Below are positions 6,681 to 14,130 of a stretch of 15,916 nucleotides of DNA, one piece after another (position 1 is the first letter of the stretch; each line of letters begins with the position of its first letter). A program made the position numbers and the translations under genes. Below the pieces are notes generated by a model, which had not been told where the DNA came from, searched no databases, and saw nothing but the letters and a program-made list of their open reading frames with translations. Origin of the DNA: Bryobacterales bacterium (lineage in GTDB: Bacteria > Cyanobacteriota > Vampirovibrionia > Obscuribacterales > Obscuribacteraceae); the NCBI GenBank assembly GCA_903970295.1, contig CAJCHQ010000423.1, positions 1 to 15,916 of the forward strand, given 5' to 3'.

Positions 6681-7460
6681 ATGCGCTGGCAAAATCCATT
6701 ATTAGCATTGCTCCTCACCACCACATCGACCATCACCATCTGTGGTGCCCCATCGCTGGCATACATGGCTGAACAATCGAAGTTAGACAAAGCCGGAGCC
6801 GACATTCAGGCTGGAAAATACAAAGAAGGCGCAGCAGAATTCAAGGTTCTCGCCGACAAGGGCTGCCCTTTCTCGCAATGCATCATGGGCGTCATGTACA
6901 TGAATGGACGCGGCGTCGACAAAAACATCAACACAGCCATCAGTTATTTTCAAAAATCGGCGAAACAAGGTTACGCCGGAGCCGAAGAACATTTAGGCGA
7001 AATCTATCAAACCGGCATCGACGGCGCTAAGAAGGATCCAGCCTTAGCCACCAGCTGGTACCGCAAAGCAGCTTTTCACGGCAATGGAAAAGCTCAATTG
7101 GCGCTGGGCAAAATATTCATGGCCAGCAATACTCCCCATGAATCCTACGAAGCCAAAGTCTGGTTAGCGAAAGCAACACAGGTTCCGGGCTCAATTGCCG
7201 ATGAAGCTCGTAAATCGATTATGACTCTGCCCGGCATGCAAGACATTGTCAAAGCCCAGGACAATTTCGCTTTTGCCATGGCCAATCTGGCCGTAGGCGG
7301 CACCTTGACCGAAGGTGGCGGCAAAGATTTGGAAGGCGATCCCTCAGCCACTTCCGGACAGTTGAAACCACCAGCTGACATGCCAAACGCCCTTGCCGAC
7401 AAATGGAGCGGCATGGACGACGTCGAAAAATCTCTCGGAGAGAGCAGCAAAGTTCAATAA
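6681..7460 (+). CDS. Exported Sel1-repeat protein, copy 1
   Basis: This 259-residue protein has an N-terminal signal peptide (hydrophobic residues about 6-20, probable cleavage after SLA near residue 27) and a central solenoid of Sel1-like repeats. The clearest units are around CIMGVMYMNGRGVDKN-AISYFQKSAKQG, LGEIYQTGIDGAKKD-ATSWYRKAAFHG and AQLALGKIF, spaced about 36 residues, with the typical G-x-GV-x-K/D and A-x-x-W/Y-y-x-K-A-A positions. Such repeats are protein-binding scaffolds, often in the periplasm or at the surface. The C-terminal 60 residues are polar and Pro/Gly-rich. I chose ATG 6681 because GAGG lies nine bases upstream and it starts the signal peptide exactly. It is a tandem paralogue of the next gene, with a 96-base gap. 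The partner is unknown. Confidence 0.88.
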   Translation: MRWQNPLLALLLTTTSTITICGAPSLAYMAEQSKLDKAGADIQAGKYKEGAAEFKVLADKGCPFSQCIMGVMYMNGRGVDKNINTAISYFQKSAKQGYAGAEEHLGEIYQTGIDGAKKDPALATSWYRKAAFHGNGKAQLALGKIFMASNTPHESYEAKVWLAKATQVPGSIADEARKSIMTLPGMQDIVKAQDNFAFAMANLAVGGTLTEGGGKDLEGDPSATSGQLKPPADMPNALADKWSGMDDVEKSLGESSKVQ

Positions 7461-7492
7461 TCGGGATCTGCCGCCGGAAGCTATCTGTCACG

Positions 7493-7520
7493 TTTCACTG
7501 CCCAGTCCGTCTGCTAAGAT
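7493..7520 (+). promoter_or_regulatory. Candidate promoter for second Sel1 gene
   Basis: TAAGAT at 7515-7520, extended by TG (TGCTAAGAT), follows a weak -35-like TTTCAC at 7493-7498 with a 16-base spacer. The core TCTGCTAAGATCT differs by only two bases from the corresponding core in front of the first Sel1 gene, which supports a shared promoter. RNA would begin near 7527, about 30 bases before the ATG. Confidence 0.42.
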
Positions 7521-7556
7521 CTATTCTTCCTAGAAACATTCTATGAGGATAGACCA

Positions 7557-8321
7557 ATGCACCGCTATCATCCTTTCATTGCGTTGGCATTCACGGCAGT
7601 CGTTGGCATCACCACATGCGGTGCGCCAGCTTCAGCGTACGTGTCGGACAAAGAGAAACTTAACAAAGCTGCTGCCGAAATCGATGCCGGTAACTTCAAA
7701 GAGGGTGCGGTCGACTTCAAGCGGCTTGCGGATGAAGGCTGTCCTTTCGCCCAGTGCGCCATGGGCATCATGTACTTGAACGGAAAAGGCGTGGCGAAGA
7801 ATGTTCACACCGCCATTTTCTATTTCACTAAATCTGCAAAACAAGGTTTTCCAGATGCTGAAGAACATCTGGGCGAAATCTATCAATTCGGGGAAGAAGG
7901 CGTCAAGAAAGACACCAAAACGGCCGCGAACTGGTATCGTCGAGCCTCTTATCACGGCAATCACAAAGCTCAATTAGCACTAGGCAAAATGTTCATGAAC
8001 AGCCACGTCACGAGCGAAGTTGACGAGGCTAAAGTGTGGCTGGCAAAAGCCTGCCAAATACCCGGCGCCATTGCCGATGAAGCAAAACAGGCATTTTTGA
8101 GCATGCCGGGTATGAGTGACTTCATTCACGCTCAAGACAATTTCGAGTTTGCCATGGCCAATGTTGCTGCAGGCGGAACTTTGACGCGTGGACCTCAAGC
8201 CCAATCGGTACCAACGCAAATGACAGCGCCTCCCGATATGCCCGGTGCATTGGCAGACGATTGGGACCGATTCGCCGGTTTCGAAGACTCGATTGCCAGA
8301 AACGTGAAAAGCAAACTTTGA
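7557..8321 (+). CDS. Exported Sel1-repeat protein, copy 2
   Basis: This 254-residue paralogue of the preceding gene has the same layout: a signal peptide ending near CGAPASA (residue 27), Sel1-like repeats (CAMGIMYLNGKGVAKN, LGEIYQFGEEGVKKD with NWYRRASYHG, then AQLALGKMF), an AKVWLAKACQ helix, and a polar C-terminal tail. Long blocks are identical or nearly so between the two copies (for example SAKQG, EEHLGEIYQ, HGN-KAQLALGK), whereas the tails differ. This suggests an old tandem duplication with diverging ends. The ATG at 7557 has GAGG eight bases upstream. The protein is expected to be periplasmic or extracellular and to act as a binding scaffold; the ligand is unknown. It ends convergent to the reductase relic, 13 bases away. 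Confidence 0.88.
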   Translation: MHRYHPFIALAFTAVVGITTCGAPASAYVSDKEKLNKAAAEIDAGNFKEGAVDFKRLADEGCPFAQCAMGIMYLNGKGVAKNVHTAIFYFTKSAKQGFPDAEEHLGEIYQFGEEGVKKDTKTAANWYRRASYHGNHKAQLALGKMFMNSHVTSEVDEAKVWLAKACQIPGAIADEAKQAFLSMPGMSDFIHAQDNFEFAMANVAAGGTLTRGPQAQSVPTQMTAPPDMPGALADDWDRFAGFEDSIARNVKSKL

Positions 8322-8334
8322 CAGCGATCGATCT

Positions 8335-8658
8335 TCAGCGCCGCCACGAACCTTCGGGAACATTCACCGTTCGTTCTGCTTTCTTTAAGGCCGCTTTCAA
8401 CTCGTCACTATTAAACGGAATACAATAGGCGGGCTTGGCTCGCTCGAATCGCCAACTTTCGGAAAGATCACCAGCGTCGACAAGATCGAAACCAAACTGA
8501 CTGGTAACAACCTTTTTCGCTTCTGTATCGTCACCGGCAATAGGAAGGGCACGTCGATTTTTAGTTCCTGATGGCAGTCCGTGGGTTTCCAGATCTTTTG
8601 CCATAATCGCATTGAAAGCTTTGACGATTTTAGAAGCCGGAAGATGTCCGATTTTCAT
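8335..8658 (-). pseudogene. Truncated F420-dependent NADP reductase-family gene (Rossmann part missing)
   Basis: The 107-residue frame matches only the C-terminal part of the COG2085 / NADP oxidoreductase coenzyme F420-dependent family: ASKIVKAFNAI, then GLPSGTKNRRALPIAGDD, FGFDLVDAGDLSESWRFE and AYCIPFNSDELKAAL. Full-length members are about 200 residues or more and begin with a GxGxxG dinucleotide-binding domain, which is absent here. The frame begins MKIG and joins directly to HLPASKIV. MKIG is also the usual start of the full protein (MKIGIIGAG), so an in-frame internal deletion may have removed roughly 100-130 codons. No strong Shine-Dalgarno precedes the ATG. Without the nucleotide-binding domain it cannot be a reductase; it is likely a relic. 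An alternative GTG start at 8673 adds only five residues. Confidence 0.75.
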
Positions 8659-8909
8659 TTTTATGTAGAGCACTTCCGGGGAATGGTAAGAAATTTGCTT
8701 CGTATATTTTCAACTGCAACGCGGAAGCGATTATCACATATCTGCTTATCGGTTGTGACGCAGCCTCGTCTTCTCTCTGCCTTGAAAGACGAAGTGTTAC
8801 GGCCCGTTGATTGTAAATAGGATATGCTTACCCGCACTTCGGTCAAATAGCAGCGCTCTCAGTTTGCAGCGCCTGCCCAGCCCGAGTTTCCTCAGAAAGG
8901 AGTGAGATC

Positions 8910-9329
8910 ATGGCGATTACAATAAAAAAGGGTGTTCTCTGGAGAAAGGAAATCGATCATCAACCGGGCACATTCGCTAAAGCGCTCGAACCTTTCGCAA
9001 AAAGCGGCATCAATTTGCAGATCGTCATGGGCTACAGCGTTTCCGGAAAGGGCGCAGTAGAAGTGTTTCCGATCATAGACGAAAAGAGCAAGCAAGCAGC
9101 TAGAGACGCCGGTATGACCGAAGCACACGAAGTGCCATGCCTTGTGCTCGAGGGTGCGGACAAAGCAGGACTCGCACATGCCATCGCCAAATCTATTGCT
9201 GATGCCGGAGTCAATCTCAACTTCGCCGTCTGTCAAAGCGTGGACGGCAAGTTTCAAGCGTGCTTCGGATTCGGCAGTGAACAGGATGCCGAAACGGCGA
9301 CAGCGCTGATCAAGAAGCACGACGGTTAA
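8910..9329 (+). CDS. Tandem ACT-domain protein
   Basis: This 139-residue cytoplasmic protein is predicted to contain two ACT-like ligand-binding domains. The first (residues about 9-60) shows the DHQPGTFAKALEPFAKSGIN start (a ligand-loop signature like D-x-PG), then IVMGYSVSGKGAVEVFPI. The second (about 72-136) has LVLEGADKAGLAHAIAKSIA and GVNLNFAVCQSVDGKF. Stand-alone ACT proteins of this size usually bind amino acids or similar small molecules and regulate metabolism. The start is firm: AAAGGAG lies seven bases before ATG 8910, the strongest Shine-Dalgarno in this part. It is convergent to the small gene at 9392-9721. I cannot say which ligand it binds. Confidence 0.82.
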   Translation: MAITIKKGVLWRKEIDHQPGTFAKALEPFAKSGINLQIVMGYSVSGKGAVEVFPIIDEKSKQAARDAGMTEAHEVPCLVLEGADKAGLAHAIAKSIADAGVNLNFAVCQSVDGKFQACFGFGSEQDAETATALIKKHDG

Positions 9330-9347
9330 GAGTACAGGTCGAAAGCT

Positions 9348-9364
9348 CGGATAGTTTCTATCCG
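9348..9364. terminator. Perfect hairpin between convergent genes
   Basis: CGGATAG (9348-9354) and CTATCCG (9358-9364) form a perfect 7-bp stem with a three-base TTT loop, 18 bases after the ACT-gene stop and upstream of the stop of the opposing gene. There is no T-tract on the plus strand, so it may be a bidirectional but weak terminator, or only a palindrome. Confidence 0.38.
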
Positions 9365-9391
9365 TCCCGTGCGCATTTAACGTGGACTGAT

Positions 9392-9721
9392 TTAGAACAT
9401 GTCAGGGAATTTGTTTTTCTGCTTTCCAGCCATGTTTCCGTATACACTATTTGGTTTTTGTTCCACATTTACAGCCAAAGTTACCGATAATTCAAACATT
9501 GTGGCAGTTCCTTCTACTGTCACTGCTATAACATCGATGAGATCATCTGTGATTTGCTTGTGAAACTGTAGCTTTTGAATTTTCGGAATAGTCATTGTTC
9601 GTAACCGTCGCAGTCCATCCCGGTCAAGCATTCCGATCGCTATGCCGAATTTTTTTTCCTTAAATCCAAGGGAAATCAAATGGTCATAAAAGGGTTTCAG
9701 AATTTCTTGTCTGTAAGTCAT
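9392..9721 (-). CDS. Small hypothetical protein (109 aa)
   Basis: I do not recognise the family. I chose the internal ATG (complement of 9719-9721) because AAGGA lies six bases upstream; the longer frame to 9904 overlaps the divergent gene and looks like shadow sequence. The product is soluble and mixed alpha/beta: QEILKPFYDHLISLGF suggests an amphipathic helix near the start, and TATMFELSVTLAVNV near residue 80 suggests a beta strand. There is no signal or membrane segment. The C-terminus is basic (AGKQKNKFPDMF). It is divergent from the TIKI-like gene, with a 117-base spacer that would hold both promoters. Confidence 0.6.
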   Translation of the reverse strand: MTYRQEILKPFYDHLISLGFKEKKFGIAIGMLDRDGLRRLRTMTIPKIQKLQFHKQITDDLIDVIAVTVEGTATMFELSVTLAVNVEQKPNSVYGNMAGKQKNKFPDMF

Positions 9722-9838
9722 ACTAAGTCCTTCCCCTACACAGAGCCTGTGGAAGCAGTCACGAAGGTGTAACGATCGTTTCATAAGATTTTGAGGTTCT
9801 ACTTCCCTGACTTCCGTGGTCCCAAGGCCGGTGTCGCC

Positions 9839-11434
9839 ATGAGCCTCCGCTCGCCAGAATCGGTAAACGATAGAATACCAACTGCGGGCCCAGAAGCGGT
9901 GCAATTCCAGACACGCGTGAACCTCTCACATGAGTTTGTCGAATCGAAGTCCCCGCTGCCTTCGCATGCGCGTTCCGGCGACCGTTCGAGTGAGCATTCA
10001 GCAGGTCAAGATCTGAGCCTTAGAGCTTTCGGCCATCTTACGCTGGTTCACGGAGAGCAGGCGAGTGCTTCGAGTACGCGACCAGAGCCAACTCGCGGTG
10101 GTAATGCGCAGCCGGACAAGCCAGTCGCGCCTCGGGGGGCAGAAGCAGCACAACCGGGACGTAGCAGATCGGCCGATGAGCCAGGTCCACGGTCACCTGG
10201 AACGGAGACTAAGGGTGAGCAACCAGTCGTGAAAGAATATCTAGATGTCCACAAGAAAAGCACATACCCGGATGGCGTTAGAGTTTCTGAATCGCCAGAA
10301 AGAATTGGAGCCGACAGTAGTCAATCGAAATTAGTAAAGTTCCTCAGCGATCCGACTAATCACCAAGCCGTAGATTATGCCCGCATTGCTAATGAATCCG
10401 GTAGCGGTCCAATTCTAATTGGAGATTCCCACCGTTCGGTTGCGACAAAACGGGACTTTATTGCAAGTTTGCCTGATCTGAAACGTGCGGGCGTTCAGGA
10501 AATAGATCTCGAATTGCTGCCAGCCGCCATGCAAAAGCAGCTGGACTATTACACTCAACTGGTGAAAAATTCTTTGTCTTCGCCTGAGAGCATCAGCGCT
10601 GAGCATAAAAAACTTGTAGACCACTTTCGCAGAGTCTGGGATGGCGGCCCCGATGAGAAGACAGTTCAGCGAACGGCTGAACGGCTCGCTGGTATAGTTG
10701 AAGGCATCATCAAAGCTGGACTTCGACCAGTAGGAATTGAGCCGCCGGTGGAAGGTTTTTTTCACACGGGCGATGGCGTCGACTTCTTCCATCATGGGCT
10801 AGAACGACTGACAAAAGCTGACCAAGCCACTTTTAATAAATTCTGGGATGACAATGCAAGTGCTGAAGAAAAATCCCAAAGTAACAAGGACATGCAGACT
10901 GCCTTACGGCGCAGCGGCTGGAGCGCAGAGAAAACTGAAAAATTTGGTCGAATTCTCGATCAAATGAAAGCCGGCAATCCTCCTCTGAATCTGTCAGGGT
11001 TGAAACTGCCCATGCAAAAAAGAGATAACAAAAATGACAACAATAAACGATTCGAAGACACGCTTCTTGCATGGCGGAACGATAATTGGGTGCCCATCAT
11101 CGAAGGGCAGATTCACAGTAATAAGAAAGTGGCTGTGTTTGCGGGGGGAGGCCATTTCGGTAACGCCGAAGAAGATGAAACCATAAGTGGCTTGCTCGAA
11201 AAGAGAGGTATCAACAGCATTACCGTAATGAAAACAGGTGGAGATCTAGAGAAAGTCATGAGAGAGCGTAAGGCTGAGGCTATAGCTCACAGATTTGACT
11301 TTGAACCGATGCCGCCAGAGTTGCACTCATCTGCTGCCACTGAAGCTGGAGTTTCTGGTAAGCGATTTGCGTACAGATTAGATCCCCATAAGCGTCGTCA
11401 GGCTGACTATGTAATCCACCTGCCAAATGAATAG
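9839..11434 (+). CDS. Large protein with apparent TIKI/ChaN/TraB-superfamily domain
   Basis: This 531-residue protein begins with about 130-140 residues of Ser/Arg/Pro/Glu-rich, probably disordered sequence, without a signal peptide. A folded region follows that fits the TIKI/TraB/ChaN superfamily: PILIGDSHRS (His198) near its start resembles the ChaN/TIKI G-D/E-x-H entry motif. Next come QEIDLELLP (Glu225, as the family's acidic motif), RPVGIEPP (Glu301, the beta-alpha-beta repeat start) and VAVFAGGGHFGN (His439) near the end, as in the superfamily's G-x-H signature. Known members are hydrolase-like metal sites or haem-binding proteins, but exact activity here is unknown. I chose ATG 9839 (AAGG about eleven bases upstream) over TTG 9791. 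The 77-base gap to the next gene has only a weak stem. The assignment is from motif order and needs a profile search. Confidence 0.6.
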   Translation: MSLRSPESVNDRIPTAGPEAVQFQTRVNLSHEFVESKSPLPSHARSGDRSSEHSAGQDLSLRAFGHLTLVHGEQASASSTRPEPTRGGNAQPDKPVAPRGAEAAQPGRSRSADEPGPRSPGTETKGEQPVVKEYLDVHKKSTYPDGVRVSESPERIGADSSQSKLVKFLSDPTNHQAVDYARIANESGSGPILIGDSHRSVATKRDFIASLPDLKRAGVQEIDLELLPAAMQKQLDYYTQLVKNSLSSPESISAEHKKLVDHFRRVWDGGPDEKTVQRTAERLAGIVEGIIKAGLRPVGIEPPVEGFFHTGDGVDFFHHGLERLTKADQATFNKFWDDNASAEEKSQSNKDMQTALRRSGWSAEKTEKFGRILDQMKAGNPPLNLSGLKLPMQKRDNKNDNNKRFEDTLLAWRNDNWVPIIEGQIHSNKKVAVFAGGGHFGNAEEDETISGLLEKRGINSITVMKTGGDLEKVMRERKAEAIAHRFDFEPMPPELHSSAATEAGVSGKRFAYRLDPHKRRQADYVIHLPNE

Positions 11435-11511
11435 CCGCCCTCGTTATGGTTTCTAACGAACGACTCGCTCAACTAGCCGCAGCAGGGTTCCACTTTCCGG
11501 GTTCCGTCTAA

Positions 11512-13758
11512 ATGGATACCACCAAGAAAAGTCTGACTTATAAAGAATGCATACTGGAGATTGGCAAGCTTTGGGCGACCGTGGGCCTTTTTCATCCATG
11601 GTTGCAGGACAATGATACCAACTGGTTTGGTGGCTTTGCTCGGGCCGCAGCAAGAGCGACATCAACTACAACTCCGCTTGAACACTGGCAAAATGTGCAG
11701 ACCATGTTGGATGAATTGCATGATCCGAATACTTACGTTCTGCCCCTGATGGATTTCGAACTTGAGCGTTTTGAGACACCGAACGTGGCGGCTGGACAGA
11801 CGGAAACAAACGGAACGACCGAAACGATCGGGAGGATCGGAAGCAGTTTAGACAAGGCGATTGATCGAGCAATCGTAATTGTGATTCGCGATGATTTGAA
11901 CATAGAGGCTCTGGATAAGCAGCTCAAAGGTTTAGCTGCGACCAGAATTATTTTGGACTTGCGTGGTTACGTTCGTAATGTGGCGGACCAGGCCGACCCT
12001 CTAGATGCTGTGCTGCAAGATTGTTTTTGTTCCTCGGAAATACGAGGTCCTGTCCGACGTTCAAAGTTCTACTCGGGATTTCCATCAGATATTTCTGACT
12101 GGGGCTACTTTTATTCCGGATGGTGCGCCACTAACTCAGTCAGATTTTGCCGATCCGCTAACACATCTTCGGTAAAGCCGTGTTTCCTCGTCGATCATCT
12201 TTCTTTCGTTTCACCACTAATCTTAGCTATGCACGATGCTGGGCTTGCCACGATTGTGTCACTCGGACCCACCTTCGTGGATGGGCACTTTAGAGCGAGC
12301 ACCATTAACGGTGGCGGTAGTTTGAGGGTGTCGCTGCGACTTGAAAGTTATTGCTTCGCGTCAGGCAAAGAAGACTTCAAACCAGACAAAGTATTCGATG
12401 TAGGAACCTACGAGCATGAAGATCTGTTATATGAGGCCATTTCAACGTGGCTAGTAGATAATGAACGCAACTCTAGCACATCGAATCTCAATGCATCGAT
12501 GAATGCGTCGATGCATGCATCGATGAATGCCTCGCACAGCCAAGCTGACTCCCATGCGAACTCTAACACAAAGTCAGTCCAAAGACTCGCTAGCCTGTTT
12601 CGAATCTGGATCATCATTCGCTACTTCTTTCCTTATCGTGCTTTGATGGACGTCGAATGGGATTCGGCGGTCGATGCTGCTTACGAAGACTTCGATACTG
12701 CCGTCGATTCTCAAGCTTATTATTCAGCTGTCGCGAAACTGACTTCGCACTTGAATGATTCGCACGTTACGGTCAGAAGTGCAAATTCTCAAATGCTAGA
12801 CCCGGCGTCCCCACCATTGCTGTGTCGAATTATCGAGTCTCGCCCAACGGTTGTGCAGATACTGAATTATGATACCAACGTGCCCGACGTTGGTAGTTGT
12901 ATCGTCGCTATCGACGGTATACCTGTGCAGACGAGAATAGATTTTTTGACTCAATTTTGTTCAGCATCCTCTCCACAGTCTTTGAATGAAATTGTATGCG
13001 AGCGCCTGCTTGCAGGAGCACACTCGTCAGAAATCAGCCTCACCGTCGAAGGCACAGATGGACAGCTTTCAACACTCAGTTTGCAACGAGACTGGAAATA
13101 TCGCTTAGCGCCTAGCAATCCTAGCACCGTAATGAAAACGCCATTCGAAAAACTTGATGAGCGGCTCGGATATGTCGATTTGACTAAACTAGATCCGAAC
13201 ATGATTGATGAGATGTTCGAAGTGATGCAAAATACTGATGCCTTAATTTTTGATATGCGCGGATATCCGCTCGGAACTTTCGAGGTCGCCTCTCGCCTCG
13301 CAACGAAATCGGTACCGGCAGTACGCTTTACGCGACCATTGGTTCGATATCATCACCAGAATTACTACATATATGACCAGTCAGACCCAACTGTAGAGGT
13401 TTTATACCAGTATGTTCACCCCTCTGCGGGAAAGCACTATCCAGGCAAAACTGCGATGCTGATCGATGGTCGAACTATTAGTCAAGCCGAAAAAATGGCG
13501 ATGTTTTTCAAAGCTGCAAATGGGACAGCACTGATTGGAGAACCAAGTGCAGGTGCAAATGGCACAGTAACGGATCTTAGTGTCGCCGACGACTTAATCG
13601 TCAGTTTTTCCGGAGATGCAATCTCTTTTCCGGATGGGCGACAAACACAAAGGCTCGGGCTGCAACCTGACATTTTTGCGCCCGCAACTGTCGCTAGCAT
13701 TCGCAGTGGAATAGACAATGCCTTGGCCGCCGCAATCAATTATCTGCGACCGTTGTGA
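11512..13758 (+). CDS. Double S41-type peptidase, N-terminal half degenerate
   Basis: This 748-residue protein contains two copies of an S41 (tail-specific/tricorn-core-like) peptidase module. The C-terminal copy (residues about 354-748) has RLASLFRIWIIIRYFFP, LNDSHVTV (His418, the expected catalytic His region), a PDZ-like stretch around VGSCIVAIDGIPV, FDMRGYPLG, and LIDGRTISQAEKMA with candidate Ser657, then GEPSAGANG with Glu677. The N-terminal copy (residues about 8-320) mirrors this, but LHDPNTYV has Asn73 for His, and LVDHLSFVSP has Val233 where Ser would be. It is therefore probably a non-catalytic partner. A Ser/Asn/His-rich linker (residues 320-353) joins them. There is no signal peptide, so the location is unclear. 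ATG 11512 follows an in-frame stop directly, with no strong ribosome binding site. It is probably cotranscribed with the small ORF 34 bases downstream. Confidence 0.8.
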   Translation: MDTTKKSLTYKECILEIGKLWATVGLFHPWLQDNDTNWFGGFARAAARATSTTTPLEHWQNVQTMLDELHDPNTYVLPLMDFELERFETPNVAAGQTETNGTTETIGRIGSSLDKAIDRAIVIVIRDDLNIEALDKQLKGLAATRIILDLRGYVRNVADQADPLDAVLQDCFCSSEIRGPVRRSKFYSGFPSDISDWGYFYSGWCATNSVRFCRSANTSSVKPCFLVDHLSFVSPLILAMHDAGLATIVSLGPTFVDGHFRASTINGGGSLRVSLRLESYCFASGKEDFKPDKVFDVGTYEHEDLLYEAISTWLVDNERNSSTSNLNASMNASMHASMNASHSQADSHANSNTKSVQRLASLFRIWIIIRYFFPYRALMDVEWDSAVDAAYEDFDTAVDSQAYYSAVAKLTSHLNDSHVTVRSANSQMLDPASPPLLCRIIESRPTVVQILNYDTNVPDVGSCIVAIDGIPVQTRIDFLTQFCSASSPQSLNEIVCERLLAGAHSSEISLTVEGTDGQLSTLSLQRDWKYRLAPSNPSTVMKTPFEKLDERLGYVDLTKLDPNMIDEMFEVMQNTDALIFDMRGYPLGTFEVASRLATKSVPAVRFTRPLVRYHHQNYYIYDQSDPTVEVLYQYVHPSAGKHYPGKTAMLIDGRTISQAEKMAMFFKAANGTALIGEPSAGANGTVTDLSVADDLIVSFSGDAISFPDGRQTQRLGLQPDIFAPATVASIRSGIDNALAAAINYLRPL
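12490..12537 (+). repeat. Four 12-bp tandem repeats in S41 interdomain linker
   Basis: Four imperfect 12-base units (consensus AATGCATCGATG) encode NASM NASM HASM NASH, residues 327-342. A 16-base perfect palindrome, TCGATGCATGCATCGA, lies within them at 12508-12523. Because the unit is a multiple of three, copy-number changes only alter linker length. Confidence 0.85.
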
Positions 13759-13792
13759 GGTAACACTACTATTCTAAGAGAGGGTATCAAAT

Positions 13793-13918
13793 ATGATGCC
13801 TCACGTCATACACAAATGGTGTCAAGTATACGAGAAGTATTATTCGTCGTCTATGAGCCGCATATTTAAAACTCGAGAGTCGCAAGGAATCCAGGTCGGC
13901 TACCTCCCAACTGTTTGA
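13793..13918 (+). CDS. Possible small protein (41 aa)
   Basis: ATG ATG at 13793/13796 opens 41 codons ending at TGA 13916-13918. GAGAGGG lies eight bases before the first ATG, a good Shine-Dalgarno, only 34 bases after the S41 stop, so it could be the last gene of that operon. The peptide is polar and Tyr/Ser-rich (VYEKYYSSSMSRIF) with no membrane segment and one Cys. I know no homologue. It overlaps the opposing small ORF by 19 bases, so at least one of the two may be noise. Confidence 0.35.
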   Translation: MMPHVIHKWCQVYEKYYSSSMSRIFKTRESQGIQVGYLPTV

Positions 13919-14025
13919 ATCGATGCTGCCTCCTCGTCGCAGAAGCGAATAGCAAAAACGTCGCGAACGGCTAAAGTTATCTTTTCGGATGGAAACACTC
14001 CGCGCAATTTGTCTCTGTTTATCAT
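13900..14025 (-). CDS. Small protein (41 aa) with strong Shine-Dalgarno
   Basis: The ATG (complement of 14023-14025) is preceded by a perfect AGGAGGT (complement of 14032-14038) with six bases between, the best ribosome binding site in the window, and ends at TGA 13900-13902. The 41-residue product starts MINRDKLRGVFP and is mixed charged and hydrophobic (KITLAVRDVFAIRF, then DEEAASI), without a signal sequence. TAAAAT (complement of 14045-14050) sits just upstream of the Shine-Dalgarno and could be a -10, but no good -35 is seen. A longer frame to 14103 exists but ignores this site. The family is unknown. It is divergent from the small membrane protein gene. Confidence 0.5.
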   Translation of the reverse strand: MINRDKLRGVFPSEKITLAVRDVFAIRFCDEEAASIQTVGR

Positions 14026-14121
14026 CGCGGGACCTCCTGTGTATATTTTACCGCACAGCCAGCTTAGCCCGCCAGTCGATCTCAATGGGGACAACCCGGA
14101 CACGAATCTGCGCCGCCGCGG

Positions 14122-14127
14122 TAGAAT
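14122..14127 (+). promoter_or_regulatory. Candidate -10 for a leaderless transcript
   Basis: TAGAAT (five of six to TATAAT) lies only seven bases before the ATG at 14134. If used, RNA would begin at or next to that ATG. The -35 region is poor (CGGACA, too far away), and no Shine-Dalgarno is present, so this is tentative. Confidence 0.22.
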
Positions 14128-14130
14128 GGG

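Noticed and set aside
9722..9904. N-terminal extension of the minus-strand small gene to 9904
   Set aside because: The extension crosses the divergent spacer and the start of the TIKI-like gene, and the internal ATG has a good AAGGA site.
11441..11459. TCGTTA/TAACGA stem between the TIKI-like and S41 genes as a terminator
   Set aside because: Only six A/T-heavy base pairs and no T-tract; not better than chance.
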